DNA of 64,000 nt from Strix aluco (GCF_031877795.1 NC_133939.1:9405698-9469697), one strand, 5' to 3'; positions 35,796 through 49,456 are shown, counted from the first letter of the stretch. Numbers and translations are program-made. Notes: generated from the sequence alone by a model not told the origin.

Positions 35796-38700
35796 GTATT
35801 GTAGATTCTTCCTATACTTCATGGAGCTGCCTTGATCTTCTTGCCTCCACAATTGTTTTTTACCCCATGTATTTATGAAGAAGACTGCTTAAATGAAATA
35901 TTGCTATTCACTTATCTAGGTAAGTGATACTAACAGTTACACCGGATTTTTCCATACGTTGTTCTTTCTAATTCAGTTTGAAACTGCTTGACCTATGTAG
36001 AATGTTTCTCATTTTTTCTAGCACAGATGCTGTGTCATGATCACATCAGCCAAGTCACTGTAATTCATATTGCTTCAAGGACTGGGGCTGTGTTTGCACT
36101 AATCTCTCTGAACACACAGAGTAAGTGTCAGATCCAGAAACTTTCATGTTAGAACAAGGCGGCAATCATTAGAAGAGAGGACACAAACAGAAAAATAAGA
36201 ATATTCACCTTTCAACAGAGTCTCCTTTATTGTGGTTTTAGAAGAGGAGGAAAAGTGTTGCAAGATAAAAGTTAAAAGGAGTAGGAAGGTATTCAAAAAG
36301 GTGTCGAAAGTTAAGAGATCTAATGAATTCACTTTAACACCCTTCAAGCATCCCAGATCTCTTGCTGAAGTCACCTTTAGTTTTTCATGCCTTGCTGAAA
36401 AAATACATACTTAATTCATGCTTTCTCCTTGATAAATTTTCAGTAAAGGCTGTATTGAGGAGTTGCAGTGCATAAAATGCAGATGGCTTCCATGAGAATG
36501 GTAGCTGCTGTTCTCTGGTTCCAACCGCATTTCACGGTCTTTTCCTATATCAGTTACACCAAGTGTTGTCCCTTTCCAGGTCTCTTGTCCCTTATCACAT
36601 TTAGAGAGTAAAAGCCTTAACTTTGAAACAGTATTCAGACATCCCTCACACTTCCTGAGCTTTAATGACAAATGACACCTTCCTGGACTGCTCCACTTCC
36701 TATACTTAAAACACTGAGTGCAGTAGTTTCTTTTTTTTTTTTTTTTTTTTAATCTAACATGTTGGAATGTAATATTGATTTTTCTTCTGAAAATTGTTCT
36801 TTCTGCACACAGTACAGTCATATTAATATTCCAAAGAAACACAAACTCAGTTAACATCTGCTGTAATTTACAGAAGTAAAGAGTTTCATAGCAAATGAAA
36901 ATGAGAGTATGAATGACAGACTTTTATAAATCGTCTTTTAAAAAATAACTATCTGTTCCTTTTGCATAATATCAGACTATTTTACTTTACCAGTTACACT
37001 ACACAGAAAGTTTGGAAGAAATTTTTTTTTAAAGAAAATGTAGTATTTGATTTTAAATAGGGGATTTAGTCAGAGCAATATCATTCTTCATGTGTAACAG
37101 TTACTAAGTCTCTGAGGGAATGTAACTGTGACGGCTATGACAGGTCACAGGAGCCCAGGCACCAAGCTATGAAGAGGAAGAAGGTGACAGAAAGTTTTGT
37201 TAGACAGCAGCTAATATTTCATTCTTTGAACTAAAGCTGATGCCATGCCACTGATACCCCAAAATATCAAGTCCCACAGAAGAGGTTATTCAACTATAGT
37301 TACTAGTTACTATTCAACTATAGTGCTACTTAGCATTACAAGCAGATTTTTCAAGTCTGCATGAAGCCCTCATAAGCAACTAACAGAAACAGAAAACTAT
37401 AGTCTCTCTGCTTTTAGGAGTGAGGGAACTTCTCTCTTAGCCCATTAACATGATTGTTGGCTTACAGCTGAATCACAGCTTCCTCAATTTCAGCCATTTG
37501 TCAGTGTGTGAAGCACCATGGAAGTACCACTATATCCTTGTTACACGATCACAGAAGCTGCTACAAATGGCGTGATCTCTTTGCCCAAGAAGAGTTCAAT
37601 ACAGTTGTCTCAATATAGGCTCCTAATGCCTCAGGAAGTGCCCGAAGGTATCTAACATATCTGCACAGAGCCGACAGATGACACCAGACTTGGAAAATGC
37701 ACTTCTTGAGCAGCAACTAGGAAGAAGGCAGGTTACCCTCGAACATCTAAACTGGTAAAAGATATTAATGATTTTGGCAACTGGATCCTAATTTAAAAGT
37801 CAGTTGAAGGAATTACACTGCACTGTCCTGGGTAAGGGATATTTTTGAGTATGTGTTGAGGTTGTGGAAGATCCTGGATGAATGACAGAAACTGAAGGCA
37901 GCCTTGTCAACAAACTGCTGCATTAAACAGCCTTGGCAAACCATGCAAAACTATGTCGCAAGGCAAGTGACAAGGAATCCTCTAAGGGTGAAATTCAGTG
38001 CTCCCTGGGGACTTTCAACAAAGTAGGCAAAAATTTGTTGCCCCAGAGATAAAGGATTTGGCTGCATCTGCCATGGGAGGAGGAATGAGAAGCACTAAGG
38101 ATGCAGTTAGAAAAACAGGAAGGGAAAATGTTGGAATTCTGCAATCCTTGCTCTAGTTGCTGCCAGTACTACTACTCTTGGAAGACGTGCTCCCCCACCC
38201 CTTCTTCTCAATGAGAGCAGCAGCCTACCACAAATGCCAACACACTTTGTGTCCCTTAACCTGTCTCTTGAGATTGTCAACCACAGAAACAGTGATAATT
38301 CTAATGATGGTTTTGTTGCTTTCTAACTTTTCATCATACTCTTGTTGATTAAACCTCTGGAAGGAGATTTTTCAAAATTACCTTGGAAGCCAAAAGCAAA
38401 ATGACTTTTAATAGGATGTGGGCATCTAAATCCTGTGGTTGTATCTGAAACTCTTTCCCTAAATGACCAGCTGCCAGAACCTAATGGCTATATATTGTAT
38501 TAATCACTGTAACATTTGCCACCAGACCGTTGCTTGCCTCCAATGTAAGGTTTTTTTTAAAGAGCTCAACTTCCATTTTGCCTCCAACATAAGTACTTAG
38601 ACTTCCAAAGTTCAACATAGATAAGACAGTTTGACTGCTTTGAAAATACATCTGTAAGTGGTAAGTTCTTTTGAAAACAGACACTAATTAAATCCTATCC

Positions 38701-39679
38701 CCAAAATAATAAATACATGTACTTCTTCTGTACTTTAATACATCCTTGTTCTCTACTTGCAGATAATCACTTCAGATGAATATGGGAAAATGGAAGACGG
38801 GTGGGCAAAGTAGAAGAGTATTCAGGGTGCTCTGCATACACCAAATAGATAGACAAAAAATGAAAATAGGGATTCTTTTTTTTTTCCTCAAGGAACTGAA
38901 AAACATCTATGCCTCCTTATGCAATATCCCATTTCCCACTGAAGTTAGCAGCCAGAGATCTAATGGGGAGTTCTTCAGACTATTATTGCTTTCTGGCAAA
39001 TAATAATAAAAAACCCCCATGTTTACATTAGCTTTTCTTTTTCCAGATGTAGCACCAAGACCTAAGGAAAATGCTATGCCATGCATAAGAATACAGTATA
39101 AAACCCATTATACTTGAGGGACCTTTGCAGCTTAAAGGAAATAAATGATGTATTTGCATTGTAAGTTAACAGTCCGATTACTATTCCCTACGAGACCATT
39201 CAATACCAGTTCATAAAGAGCTGCATGAGCCTATATCACACTTTGCATATTATTAAAGCACAAAATAAGTTACTCTGTACATATACACTTTTGCTCTCAG
39301 CCTCACTCAGCTAAGTACAACATGCATACACACATAGCAGGGCCCTGGCAACAGGCAGGACAAGAAGTACAAGAATTAGGACAGACAAAATTTTATCTCC
39401 TTATGCACTTAATAATGGTTGGGTTTACTTGACTGTTGTGAAGGTCACGTGAGTTGCAGCATATCAACTTGTTAAAAGTAGCTGCAAATAAAATTAGGAG
39501 AAGTCATAGCAGCTCTGATCCACTGAATAGGAGTTACTAGATCCACATCAAGTTTCTATATTGAAATAGTCAAGAGTAATAACTAACGTCCTTTGTGCAT
39601 GGATGATCTCACATGGTTCCTTTCTTTCACTTCAGCCATACCAACCAGGTATTCATATCTAGCGAGCTATCTATATTTT
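35796..39679. other. non-coding interval 3' of the TRIM42 relic
   Basis: I looked for the terminal TRIM42 exon (short, basic) and did not find a convincing match. The interval carries a T20 run (36731-36750) and a 14-bp direct repeat (37287-37300 and 37311-37324). No gene is supported. Confidence 0.5.
36731..36750. repeat. T20 homopolymer
   Basis: Twenty T. Reading the minus strand through it gives a spurious lysine run in an otherwise chance open frame (36411-36857). Confidence 0.9.
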
Positions 39680-39753
39680 CACACACACACACACGTACTT
39701 ACACACATCTCCATATATGCCTGCACATATACACACACAAATACATGTATGTA
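39680..39753. repeat. CA-rich microsatellite
   Basis: An interrupted (CA)n tract: a 15-base pure run (39680-39694), then ACACACATCT, CACATATACACACACAA and ACATGTATGTAT. It is ordinary simple-sequence DNA. Confidence 0.9.
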
Positions 39754-42700
39754 TTTAAACACATTTACAAACTCCCTTTGCCCCAGTCCAATCAAGTAGG
39801 GCATTTACATGGGAATGGAAACAGGATCAGGGCCACTACTAGCTCTTTTAAACCCCTTCTGTCCATCTCTATGTTTGTGTCTTACCTTCAGCACAGAACA
39901 AATTCTTTTATGGGGAATCTTGTATTATGAATACTGCCCATGAAATCTTGGACCTCCTGCTACCTTCCTTAAGGCAAACAATAAAACTTAGGTATATTTA
40001 TTATTAATATACCATTTTTCCATTGCAACTTTCATTTCTGAAGCTCTGCTTTAGCTTCACATAGTTGCTGGAAGGTAATAATATTCAACCCACTTTATGG
40101 ATGGCTAATGTAATAAAAAGAGTCCAATCAAACTATCAACAAAGCCAAAATCTGAACTCTTAGAGCAGCGAGTTCTCTGTCTTGTGCTAGCCAGTGAGTT
40201 ATTAGTGATGCTTCAGTTAGTATGTATGTTCTTGCCAGGATCTCTGTGCAGCTTTTCCTTGACAGCGTATTTTTCTTTCAACAAAGTCTCTAGATAGGAG
40301 TAAAGGCTATTAAAAGCAAAAGAGGTTTGCATTTTCAAATCTATTGAACAATTATAGCAGTGTCTGATTTTGAGAAACATATTTTGAAACATTTAAAAGG
40401 GGCCTGATCATCACACATGAAAAGCACCTGCAATCTAAAACTTCTGATAGATTTTTGCAGAAATCTAAATGTCTGAGCTCTCTAGATAGTAAAGCCCAAT
40501 TATTCCTTCAATACTCATGGTTTTTTAAACCCATTCCCCAGACAGCAACATTTTATACCTTTTTTCAAGGACATGTGAGTTTTTGCTGATGGCCTACAGT
40601 TCCCCAGAAGCTCATCCATCTGGTATTCTTTTTAGTATATTTCTCTGTAGATGGATAAGACTGCAATTTGGATCAACTGTATAAAATCCCTTTGCACCCC
40701 CTGGCTATCCATTGATAATAGCAGCCTTCTGTACCCAGCAGTTCTGAAGAGATGCAATTTGCAGTACACAGTTCTGTGCAACAGCCAAGCAAAGCTCCAA
40801 TTCCAATTCCGTGTAAACAGTGACTCAGATCACCTGAATAGGGCAACATTTTATCAATATCGCTAAGAGATCAGAATCAGTCCAACCCTGCAAGCTTTAA
40901 GATTTTTATTAATTACTGTGGGGCTGCTGGAAGCCTATGTTTCTTTTCAAACAAATTACCTTTCAAACATCTCTATCTCAGCTCGCTTTGCTTTTTTCTC
41001 CAGGGTTGCCTCTATTTTCATGGGAGAAAAAGATGTGTTAAGATCTTCACGTACAGTTCAGTGCCTGCCTGTTGTGAACAGAGCCAAATCCCATGGTGAC
41101 TGGATGTCTACAGCCCAATTTACTGCACTCCTCCTTTCAATAAGCAGGCAAGGCAAAGAATGGAACAGTTTTGCTTATCTACTACTTGCTGCTCAGTTAC
41201 AGCAATGGGTGGGGAGGCAGCTCCATTTCTCAGCCTATGCAGACATTTTTCAGCTGCATGCCCTGAAATTGAAATTTTGAGATGTTTATAAATAAGTAAA
41301 AACCTCCCCGTATTTAATACAAGTGTGATATTTGCATAATTACTTTTCAAGGTAATGAGTGTAATAGAAGCCAAAACACAGAAGGTTGAGTATCTTTAGA
41401 GCAGCCTGTGCCAGCAAATAAACACAGAACTCTTGTAGGTATCAAATTGCGGAGCAGCTTAGAACCAGGGTAATTTATTTAGGGAACAATATGCATCTAT
41501 TTGTGCTGGGCAGCTGGCCAAGGTGAAGAAATGAAAGACACATACGTAATTGAATATTAGATGAACCATCATTTCATTTCACCACCATTTATCTCTTGGA
41601 GTATCTGTAACCAACCCTGCTGAACAAAACACTATAAAATAAAAGTGGCTGTCAAACTACCTCCTCCAAAGCCAAGCAAACAGCTGGGCTGAAGCAAATA
41701 AGGACAATTTGAAAGAAAATGTTCTGTGATGGTGGCTACCCACTTTGTTAAGTGATGAAATCAAGACCAACATCAGTCTAACATACAGATACCTACTAGT
41801 CAGTGGCATCTCTGCCTTCCTGGATGGATCATAAATTAGCTGGCAGGTAGGAGATAGGTCGGAGGTTCAGCTAGCTAACCTGCATGACACAAAGCAGCTA
41901 ACCAACCCACCCTGCACAGCAAACACAAGAGATATATGGGCATCAACTATTAAGCCAAGGTATTACAATGTTTTATCATCCACTTGCTGTGTAACCCATC
42001 AGGGAATAATTAGTATCAATATTATTCAAGGGTCTGCAGTGTCATCTTCAAGAATATTTTCAAGACCATTATAGAACTTTGGAGAACATTGGTCCACCTG
42101 TAACACATTATTTTTACACAAGAGGAGGTAGAGGTCTTTGGGGGCCTAAATGTTTAACTGACAATTCGGACTGAAAATATTCCCAATGTTTTCTAACATA
42201 ACTACTGTTCATAATGTGATGAGACTCACATTGCACCTCTGTACAATGTGTAAAAGTGACTTGATAGCTGAACTGAAATTCTGAAATACATAACTCTACA
42301 TAAGTATTATTATACATAATTATTATAAGTCACAGCATTTTAAGCAAATAAAGCAGAGCAGTAATACGTAAACAAACATAAACACAGCCTGCTAAAACTG
42401 TTCTGTTTTAGACTGTGAAGCTGTGATTCAGTGCAGCTGAAAAATGCATTCTAAAAGTTAGGAGGTTCTGCAATCGTAATTAGGAGAGAGAACAAAAATG
42501 AAAAAAGGACTAATAATCAAAACGGTTTGAACCAAGTCCCTTTTCTATCTTATAATCTCAAACACACAACTTCTAGTCTCCCAAAATGCTTCTTAAATTA
42601 AAATCATCTGGATAATGGAGAGTTTGAAAATATAGGTAGACCTCAAAATAAATACATAATTAGAGACCGACTAGATTCTAGCAAATAATTTTAAAAAATA

Positions 42701-44328
42701 AGGGAAACACATGTTCATAAACGTAAAGGTTTTAGATACTTGCTCCTTCCATAGAAAACTGAATCAGAAGTGATATGTAACTGGAACAAAATTCAGGCTT
42801 AGACATCTCTTTACCTGAAAGTTCATGGAACAGCAAAGGAAGAATAAAATAACAGCCTGCCTGAAAGGTGTAAACATCTAAGAGGAAGAGGAATAACCTA
42901 CCAGGTAGTATCATGTTACAACAGTGTTCAGAAATGACGGATTTGACCTAAGCAGTTGGTGTTATACAAAACTTAAATCAGCAGTGAATGACTATGTTAC
43001 ACATTGCAAAGCTTTTTTAGGGGTAAAACTGATTCCAATGTACAAAGCAGTATTAGAGAGAGTCCACAGGACAACAATCATCAGTCTCATCCAGTAAGGA
43101 ACATTTCGGCTTAAGGAAGAGAAAGATGCTTTGTCTTCAAAAGGACATTTACTGGAGCATGCAGGTCACAGGAAATGTAACCTGTCAGCTTAGAAGCTCA
43201 ACCAGAAATGTCTTGTCCCAGACAGTGACTCAACAAAAAAGGTGACCAGAGTACTTTGACCAGACCCAACTATCATATCCATATAGCCTACCTATAGCTC
43301 AAATACCTAGGAAATATTTTTGCTTTTGTTTCCTGGCATGAATTCTAGCTTTATAAAACGTGAATGTTTTGCTTTCTCAGCTACACAGAATTTGTGTTTA
43401 AATCATTTCATTATTTTGCTAGATTCAAAGTACTTCAAAATTTCATAAGAAAATTTGCTTCCTTCCCCTGCATTTCTTTTGCCATACATATGTTAAACAA
43501 CACTTCAGAAAGAAATCTCAATTGTCAAGAGCTCTCGTAGCCATGCATCAATCTTTTTAATAGAGTTCACTGGGGTTTTTTCCCCTCTTCACAATAGTAA
43601 CTAAGACAGACTCTATAAATTCTGGGATTTTGGTCTGCAAATAAAAATCTCCTGGATGTGCCCTTGCATTTATAAATGTGTTAGTTACAATGAGATTTTT
43701 GCATTGCTTACTTTTAGCAGATCATGGCAGGAAACAAATCATAGTAAATCTAATATCAAGTCATTAATTCTACTGCAACTCCAACGCAGCAAGAATATTT
43801 CACAAGACTCACAAGCTGAAGGGGAAAAGGTCTCAAGTTTTTTAAAAAAGACCCTCAAAGCTTGCATTCCACAAAACATTTAGACACACCAGTGAATGCC
43901 CTGGGATTTTATTTTTTTTTCTCCAGTGAACACTTTGAGCAGAAATGACATTGTATTTGCTAGCAATTTCACCCTTTGAAATGTTCAGCTTTTCATCAGA
44001 AAGCCTGCACAAAGTATTATTTCTTTATTTTAATGTTACTGAATATATACCTGATGTGCACAGACAGCTCTAAATAGGCTAACTCTTGTTGTCCCAACAC
44101 TGTTTATCTGAAGGTTAGAAGTCAAAATGGGGGTCACAAGAAAACCTAACCATCCAGAAACCAATTTTTCAAAGCAATTTTTGAACCTCATAAGACAATA
44201 CAAACTAACGATGCAGAACTCAATGCTCCAAGAACTCCTCTTAAACTAAAGCAGCAGTGGCTTTTGGTGATGAATTCTAAGTACTCTGGAGCCAACGTAC
44301 AATAGGTGTGCTGAATAAATTGCATTGT
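39754..44328. other. non-coding interval
   Basis: No supported gene. The segment 41265-41360 holds a POU octamer next to a TAATTA site and may be a conserved element (see findings). A stretch at 43050-43130 faintly resembles an old CR1 coding region but was not accepted. Confidence 0.5.
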
Positions 44329-44486
44329 TGTGCTGGGTTTGAGTGGTGGGGTTTTTGGTAGCAGGGAAGGGGGCTACAGCGGTGTCCCCTGTGAGAAGCT
44401 TCTCAAAGCTCCCCTGGCTCCAAGTGGGACCCACCTCTGGTCAAGGCCAAACCAATTAGCAATGGTGGTCACACTTCTGTGATAAT

Positions 44487-44495
44487 ATATTTAAG
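44487..44495 (+). promoter_or_regulatory. TATA-like box of LTR B
   Basis: ATATTTAAG lies at the same offset from the LTR start as in LTR A (about 160-180 bp) and is followed by AAGGGG. It is the presumed U3 core promoter. Confidence 0.5.
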
Positions 44496-45115
44496 AAGGG
44501 GAATCTAGAAGGGGATTGGGATCTGTGAGGAGGAGTTACATGAAGGACACCTCTGCAAACACAGAGGTCAGCAGAAGGAAGAAGGTGGAAGGGGGGGATG
44601 TGCACCGGAGCAGAGAGCCCCCCTGTATCCCATGGTTAGACGGCAGGGCTGCCCCCCTGCCACCCATGGGGGTCACCGGAGGAGCAGAGATTTGCCTGTA
44701 GCCTGTGAAGGACCCCCAGGACTCTGTGGGAAGAAGCAGCCCCCGCTGTTGTAGTTCGGCACTGGGAGGGCTGCAACACATGGAGGTGACCCACGCCGGA
44801 GCATCTCGAGAAGAATGCATCTCACGGGGAGGATTCCTGACAGAGAAAGTTCATGGAGGACTGTCTCCCATGAGAGGAGAGCCTCGTGGAGCAGGAGGAA
44901 GAATGCAGAGGAGTGCTTCCCCCCCTTGGAGAAAGAAGCTACAAACTGACTGCACCCCCCCCATCCCCTGCCCCTGTGCCACTGGAGGAGGAGGTAGAGA
45001 TATCTGGAACAAAACCGAGCCCGGGAAGAAGGGAGGGGTGGGAGGAAGTGTTTTAAGATGTGGTAATACTTCTTACTGTCCCATTCTGTTAAGTGTTGTT
45101 TTTGTTAGTGTTTGA

Positions 45116-45121
45116 ATTAAA
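45116..45121 (+). terminator. ATTAAA poly(A) signal of LTR B
   Basis: The common variant hexamer lies at the place corresponding to AATAAA in LTR A, followed by a T-rich stretch. Confidence 0.5.
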
Positions 45122-45309
45122 TTGACATCTTTTTTTTCCCCTAACGACTCTGTCTTTTGCCAATAACCATAATAGGTGAATCATCCCTCCCTGTCCTTAT
45201 CTCAATTCCTGAGCCTTTTGTTTCATTTTCTCCTTCCCAGTGCTGGGGGGGAATGGGTGAGTGAATGGCTGCGTGGTGCTAAGTTGCCCTCTGGGCTCAA
45301 ACCAGGACA

Positions 45310-48300
45310 CTTATATTACAGCTTAAAAACGATCTATGTAAAAATAGTCAGGTTAGATAAAAGCTCTGAGTGTGCTATCCACTGTCTCTAACAGCGACCA
45401 GCAGCAAACAAAAGAGTATAGAAACAATTATATTCTCTATGCCTTCATAAGGTATGGCTTAAGGATTTCGTCAGCCACAGAGAGCCTCTTGGTATCCTAA
45501 AACTCACAAGAACTTTCTTCTTTGAATTTGTCCACTCCCATTTTGAGACCCTGACAACTTTTTGCCTGTATTATATACCTCTATAGCAAGGAGTTTCACC
45601 CTCTTCAGCAGCATAATCAAGCCTGAGTTTAGAAGTTCATTATACTGGCCTTGTGTTTAAAATTTCTTTCTATCTAATATTGCCTAACTTCTCTATAAAT
45701 GTCTACAATCAGGTAAAAAATAAAATATTTCCAAAAATAACTCGCATGGGGTACTAAAATAAGACATCTGCAAAGGGACTTTCTAACAGAAGCACCAAGT
45801 GAATCTAGGTGAATCTTTTGTTTAAAACTTATGAAGGACAATATTTGGGAACTTGAAAGGAAAAAGGTAATATTCATTATAAGAGTGAAGATTTTCCATT
45901 ATTTGCCTGGGTCGATATACATTTACACATGTTTAGGTGATCTTCTTTTAATATATTAGCACTTACCTAGCTTTCTTTTGGACAGTTATACCTTCCTAAT
46001 TTTTCCAAGTTTTATTCAGATGTAGATTTGTGGACATGAAAATGCTTTAGATAATTCTTTTAAAAACTCTGCAATACAAGTTATCTCTACCTGCTAAATT
46101 TTAAAAATTTCATTTTAGTGAATGATGTTTATCATTCTTGTGAAAACGAAAATAGAAATCTATCCGGAGGATAAATCATGGAGTAGTGTCTGGGAGTCAA
46201 ACAGAAGAAAGTTCTGTACTTCCTGCACTTCTATAAACTGACTTGCCCCTCAGGGTGCACTGTGGTAGGAGGTTAGAAGTGGAGGAGGCCATCACACTGT
46301 GGAGCAATTTGGTAAAGATTCTGGTGATTTTCTCTGGTAGAGCTCTTTTCTCATTAAACATTTTCCTAGTGAATTATTCACTTCAAGCGACCCCTCGTTC
46401 GTTTCCTAGCTTTGTTTTAAAACTAGAAATCAAATCATCACAAACTTATTCAGCCAAACGAATAAACATCTACTTGTCTAAGTTAGTTAAACACATTAAA
46501 AGTAGCTAGAACAGAATAAAACCAGAAAAAAAGCCCCCTCAGCTGAGTTTATTCTTAATTAAACGCAACAGACCAACTGTGCTAGGCACCTCAGGAAACT
46601 ACAGGGGCTACAGAAAGCTCCAGATTAGATTACTGTATATCATTCAGAAATCCACCAGGAATTTTGCCTGGCTACAGATATGTTTTGCTTTATGTTTCCA
46701 CATGGAATTTCTTTAGATGGTCAATCAGAGACAGAAAATTCTGCCCACAGAATACCCTTAGCCTCTTCTGAACCTTTTTCCCCAAAGTAAAAAAAATGAG
46801 TTATTTCTGAGTGAGGAAGTAAGATTGAGAGAATGATTTAAAAAGTCCAAGGTAATATATATCCAAAGGTTGGGAATGTTTGCCCTCTCTTGGACTCAGA
46901 TTACTTCCTGTTCCCTATCAGCAAATGTATTTGACAACAGAGGCATCCGTGATATTTAACGCAGCACCTGAAAATGGTCTTTTGAGGACATTATAGAGCT
47001 TTTGTGTCCCAAGCACCACAGGTTTTAGGGCCTGCTGAAAGAAAGGTATAGGACAGAACCTTTCCAATGTTAAACAGGGGATACTTAAGAGGAGGAGGTA
47101 CATAATTTTGAATTGTGCGTAGCTAGGGTAGAGGAGTATTTATTCTCGCTATCCTCAGAGACACACTTAATATAACACTGAGAGTAGTCTAATAAACCAG
47201 CCTATTCAACTGGATTTTCTAAACTTGGTATTATGTTAATGCAATAATTCAACATTTTATTAACATGGGAAATTGCAGAGTTCACTTCTGTCTGCTCAGG
47301 CCAGAACACTCTCAAGTCTCTTGGAACCTACTGGAGGATAAACACACACATAAGTAATGGAAAAACATGAGCTCATCTACTCAACCAATGGAAAGTTTAC
47401 TCATTTCTTATTTCCCAGACCTGAACTGGAAAGAAAAAAAAAAAAAAAAAAGGCCAGGAAAAACTGACAACTTCTGCTACTACAGTAAAAATTCTTCTGA
47501 TGACTTCAGGGTGCTGCAACCTCTGCAATGCTACAGTGTCCTTCTCATAACAACACGGAAGGAGGGCTGGGTGATGGCCCTCTTTCTTTCACACATACCA
47601 GAAAGTCTCACAATTCAAGATTTCAAAGTTGCAGAAGGGGGTAACAATCACTAGACTTTATAGTGCGAAAAATTACAGAGGAATAATAGTTTCTGCATCT
47701 TTCTTTGTCATTATCTGCACAAAGACCAGAGCTAATCTGAGCCTTTAAAATTTGGAAAAGCTACCTTACCTCTCTCTGGCAAGTCCATACAACTTGTATA
47801 TTCAAAGTTTCCCTCAGACCTACTTGTAAATTATTTTAATACATCAGGGAGAAAAAAAAAATCTTTTATGCATGGTATAGTCACATTTTCATTATTTCAA
47901 TTTCCTTCCCTGGTTACATGGAAACGCAACTAGAAAGCACAGTTTTTCAGTGAAAAGCATTTTCAGGGTAGACCTTGATCAACCTTAACGACAAGTTACC
48001 TGATCAAAAACCTACAACTAAAGTTTTGCACAAAGGGCTGGATGAAACTAAATATAAATCATATAACATTAATTTCATCAACCAATAAAAGCAATGTTTA
48101 GCCAGCTGTATCATTAGTCTAATTTCAAATGCAAACCTTGGTGCTCAACAAATAAGAATAATTCTTCTTTCAAGGGCTGTTTTCTCACCTCCTGTCAATG
48201 TGAGATTAGTCAGCATGACATTGATTGGAGGTATTGAAGGTGCCAGAAACTTGGAAAGGGAATGGATGACAATTTCATGGTAATTAAAGACTAATTATAC

Positions 48301-49232
48301 TTATCTCACAAATAATCACATGCTCAATGTTTCATTAACATAAAAAAGGGAACAGACAAAACACCCTCCATTTTTCTTATCCTAAAACCTGATGAACACC
48401 TGGTAAAAATCTATATCTATATATCTCCTCCAGGCTACTTCATACAGTCCCCTCCTAACTCCTGCCTACAGGTTACATTGCAGAATATATACTCCCTGCT
48501 CTGGACTGAGTTCTGCTGGGCACAGGGTACCTAGAAAACAGATGTTGCAATACCTGCACCTGTTCTGTGAAATGCGCTGCTCCATTTGTTATAAATTCAC
48601 TTATCCCAGGGACTGTAGGTGTTACCCAGGGCAGATATGAGTTAAAAAAAACCTGTATGTGGCTTTCTCTTCAAGAGGCAGGCATAACCTACTTTCTCTT
48701 ATTACTTTGTACTTTTGAAGGTAAATAACCTCAACTAGAAAAATCTGAGAGCACATTGCTTGGCTCAGTTTTATTGGCTAGCCAGGCTTGCTAAAGAATA
48801 TGTTTTAATAGGCTACCATCTGCAACCTTCCCATTATAGTCTCTTTTCCAGGATGTGTGATATGTGACAACTTTGTTAAATGCATATAGGAGTAATCTAC
48901 CATGCAACATTATTTCAGTGACACATGCTGGAATTTAAAATATGCCATTCCTTTCTAGAAAGAAAATGACCATAATTTCAAGGAGGAAAGTAATACTGAG
49001 AGTTATGATCTATTATGATGTATTTGAAGCTAAATTTAAGTCCTTAAAAGAAATTAATTTTGTGGCCTCAGGGTCACTCAGAGGAAGGAGATGATGCAAA
49101 AAGAAACAAAAATTTCCACGCACTTGGAACCTCCCTAACAAATCTTGTTCACTGTTGCAAGGGCCTAAGAGCTCAGTGTTTCAATTCTCTTCTTCCTCCC
49201 ACAGCTACTAAAAATGGGGATGTCCATTAATG
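45310..49232. other. non-coding interval
   Basis: It contains an A18 run (47434-47451) and a candidate conserved element (48125-48345). No gene is supported. Confidence 0.5.
47434..47451. repeat. A18 homopolymer
   Basis: Eighteen A in unique sequence; no retroposon body was recognised. Confidence 0.9.
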
Positions 49233-49456
49233 CGTAGAATCGTAGAATGGTTTGAGTTGGAAGGGACCTTTAAAGATCATCTAGTTCCAAACTCCCTGCT
49301 GTGAGCAGGGACATCTTTCAATAGGTCACATTGCTCAAAGCCCCATCCAACCTGGCCTTGAACCCCTCCAGGGAGGGGGCAGCCACAGCTTCTCTCAGCA
49401 ACCTGTGCCAGTGACTCACCACTCCCATCGTAAAGAATTTCTTCATTTGTATTTTC
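49233..49456 (-). mobile_element. CR1 3' end, minus strand
   Basis: Read on the minus strand it gives the C-terminal CR1 ORF2 block (KKFFTMGVVSHWHRLLREAV, then APSLEGFKARLDGALSN), the short 3' UTR with CCTGCTCACAGCAGGGAG, and the tail AGATGATCTTTAAAGGTCCC ending in ATTCTACGATTCTAC octamers. This is the same region as the end of the 4907-5959 copy. The 5' edge is set by loss of similarity near 49456. The coding remnant is only about 45 codons. Confidence 0.92.

Larger units (their letters stand above)
44329..45309 (+). mobile_element. solo LTR B, avian endogenous retrovirus
   Basis: A 0.98-kb GC-rich block homologous to LTR A begins TGTGCTGGGTTTGAGTGG and ends GGGCTCAAACCAGGACA. It shares the ACCCACCTCTGG and TTTTGGTAGCAGGGAAG blocks, the TATA-like box ATATTTAAG (44487-44495) and a poly(A) signal, here ATTAAA (45116-45121). 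It has fewer ~50-bp internal units than LTR A, and by eye the two differ by roughly a fifth to a quarter. No clear target duplication is visible (attgt upstream, cttat downstream). No internal retroviral genes adjoin it. Open frames within it are not genes. Confidence 0.85.

Noticed and set aside
36023-36062. Possible terminal TRIM42 exon after TTTTTTCTAG
   Set aside because: Good acceptor shape, but the 13 codons before the stop do not resemble the family C-terminus.
36411-36857. 148-codon minus-strand frame
   Set aside because: Its length depends on reading through the T20 tract as lysines. No domain is present.
39047-39115. Possible terminal TRIM42 exon after TTTTTCCAG
   Set aside because: Entry in phase 0 gives an immediate stop (ATG TAG), and the alternative frame resembles the mammalian C-terminus only vaguely, more than 3 kb away.
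43050-43135. Degenerate CR1 coding fragment (LERVHR... followed by LKEEKD)
   Set aside because: The resemblance is confined to a few residues with a stop between, and no CR1 3' tail follows. Too weak without an alignment.
44536-45115. Open frames of 94-136 codons in LTR B
   Set aside because: By-products of the GC-rich LTR, with no gag, pol or env similarity.
23829-45309. LTR A and LTR B as the two ends of one large provirus
   Set aside because: The 19.4 kb between them holds the TRIM42 relic and unique sequence but no retroviral genes, and the two LTRs differ too much for a recent provirus.
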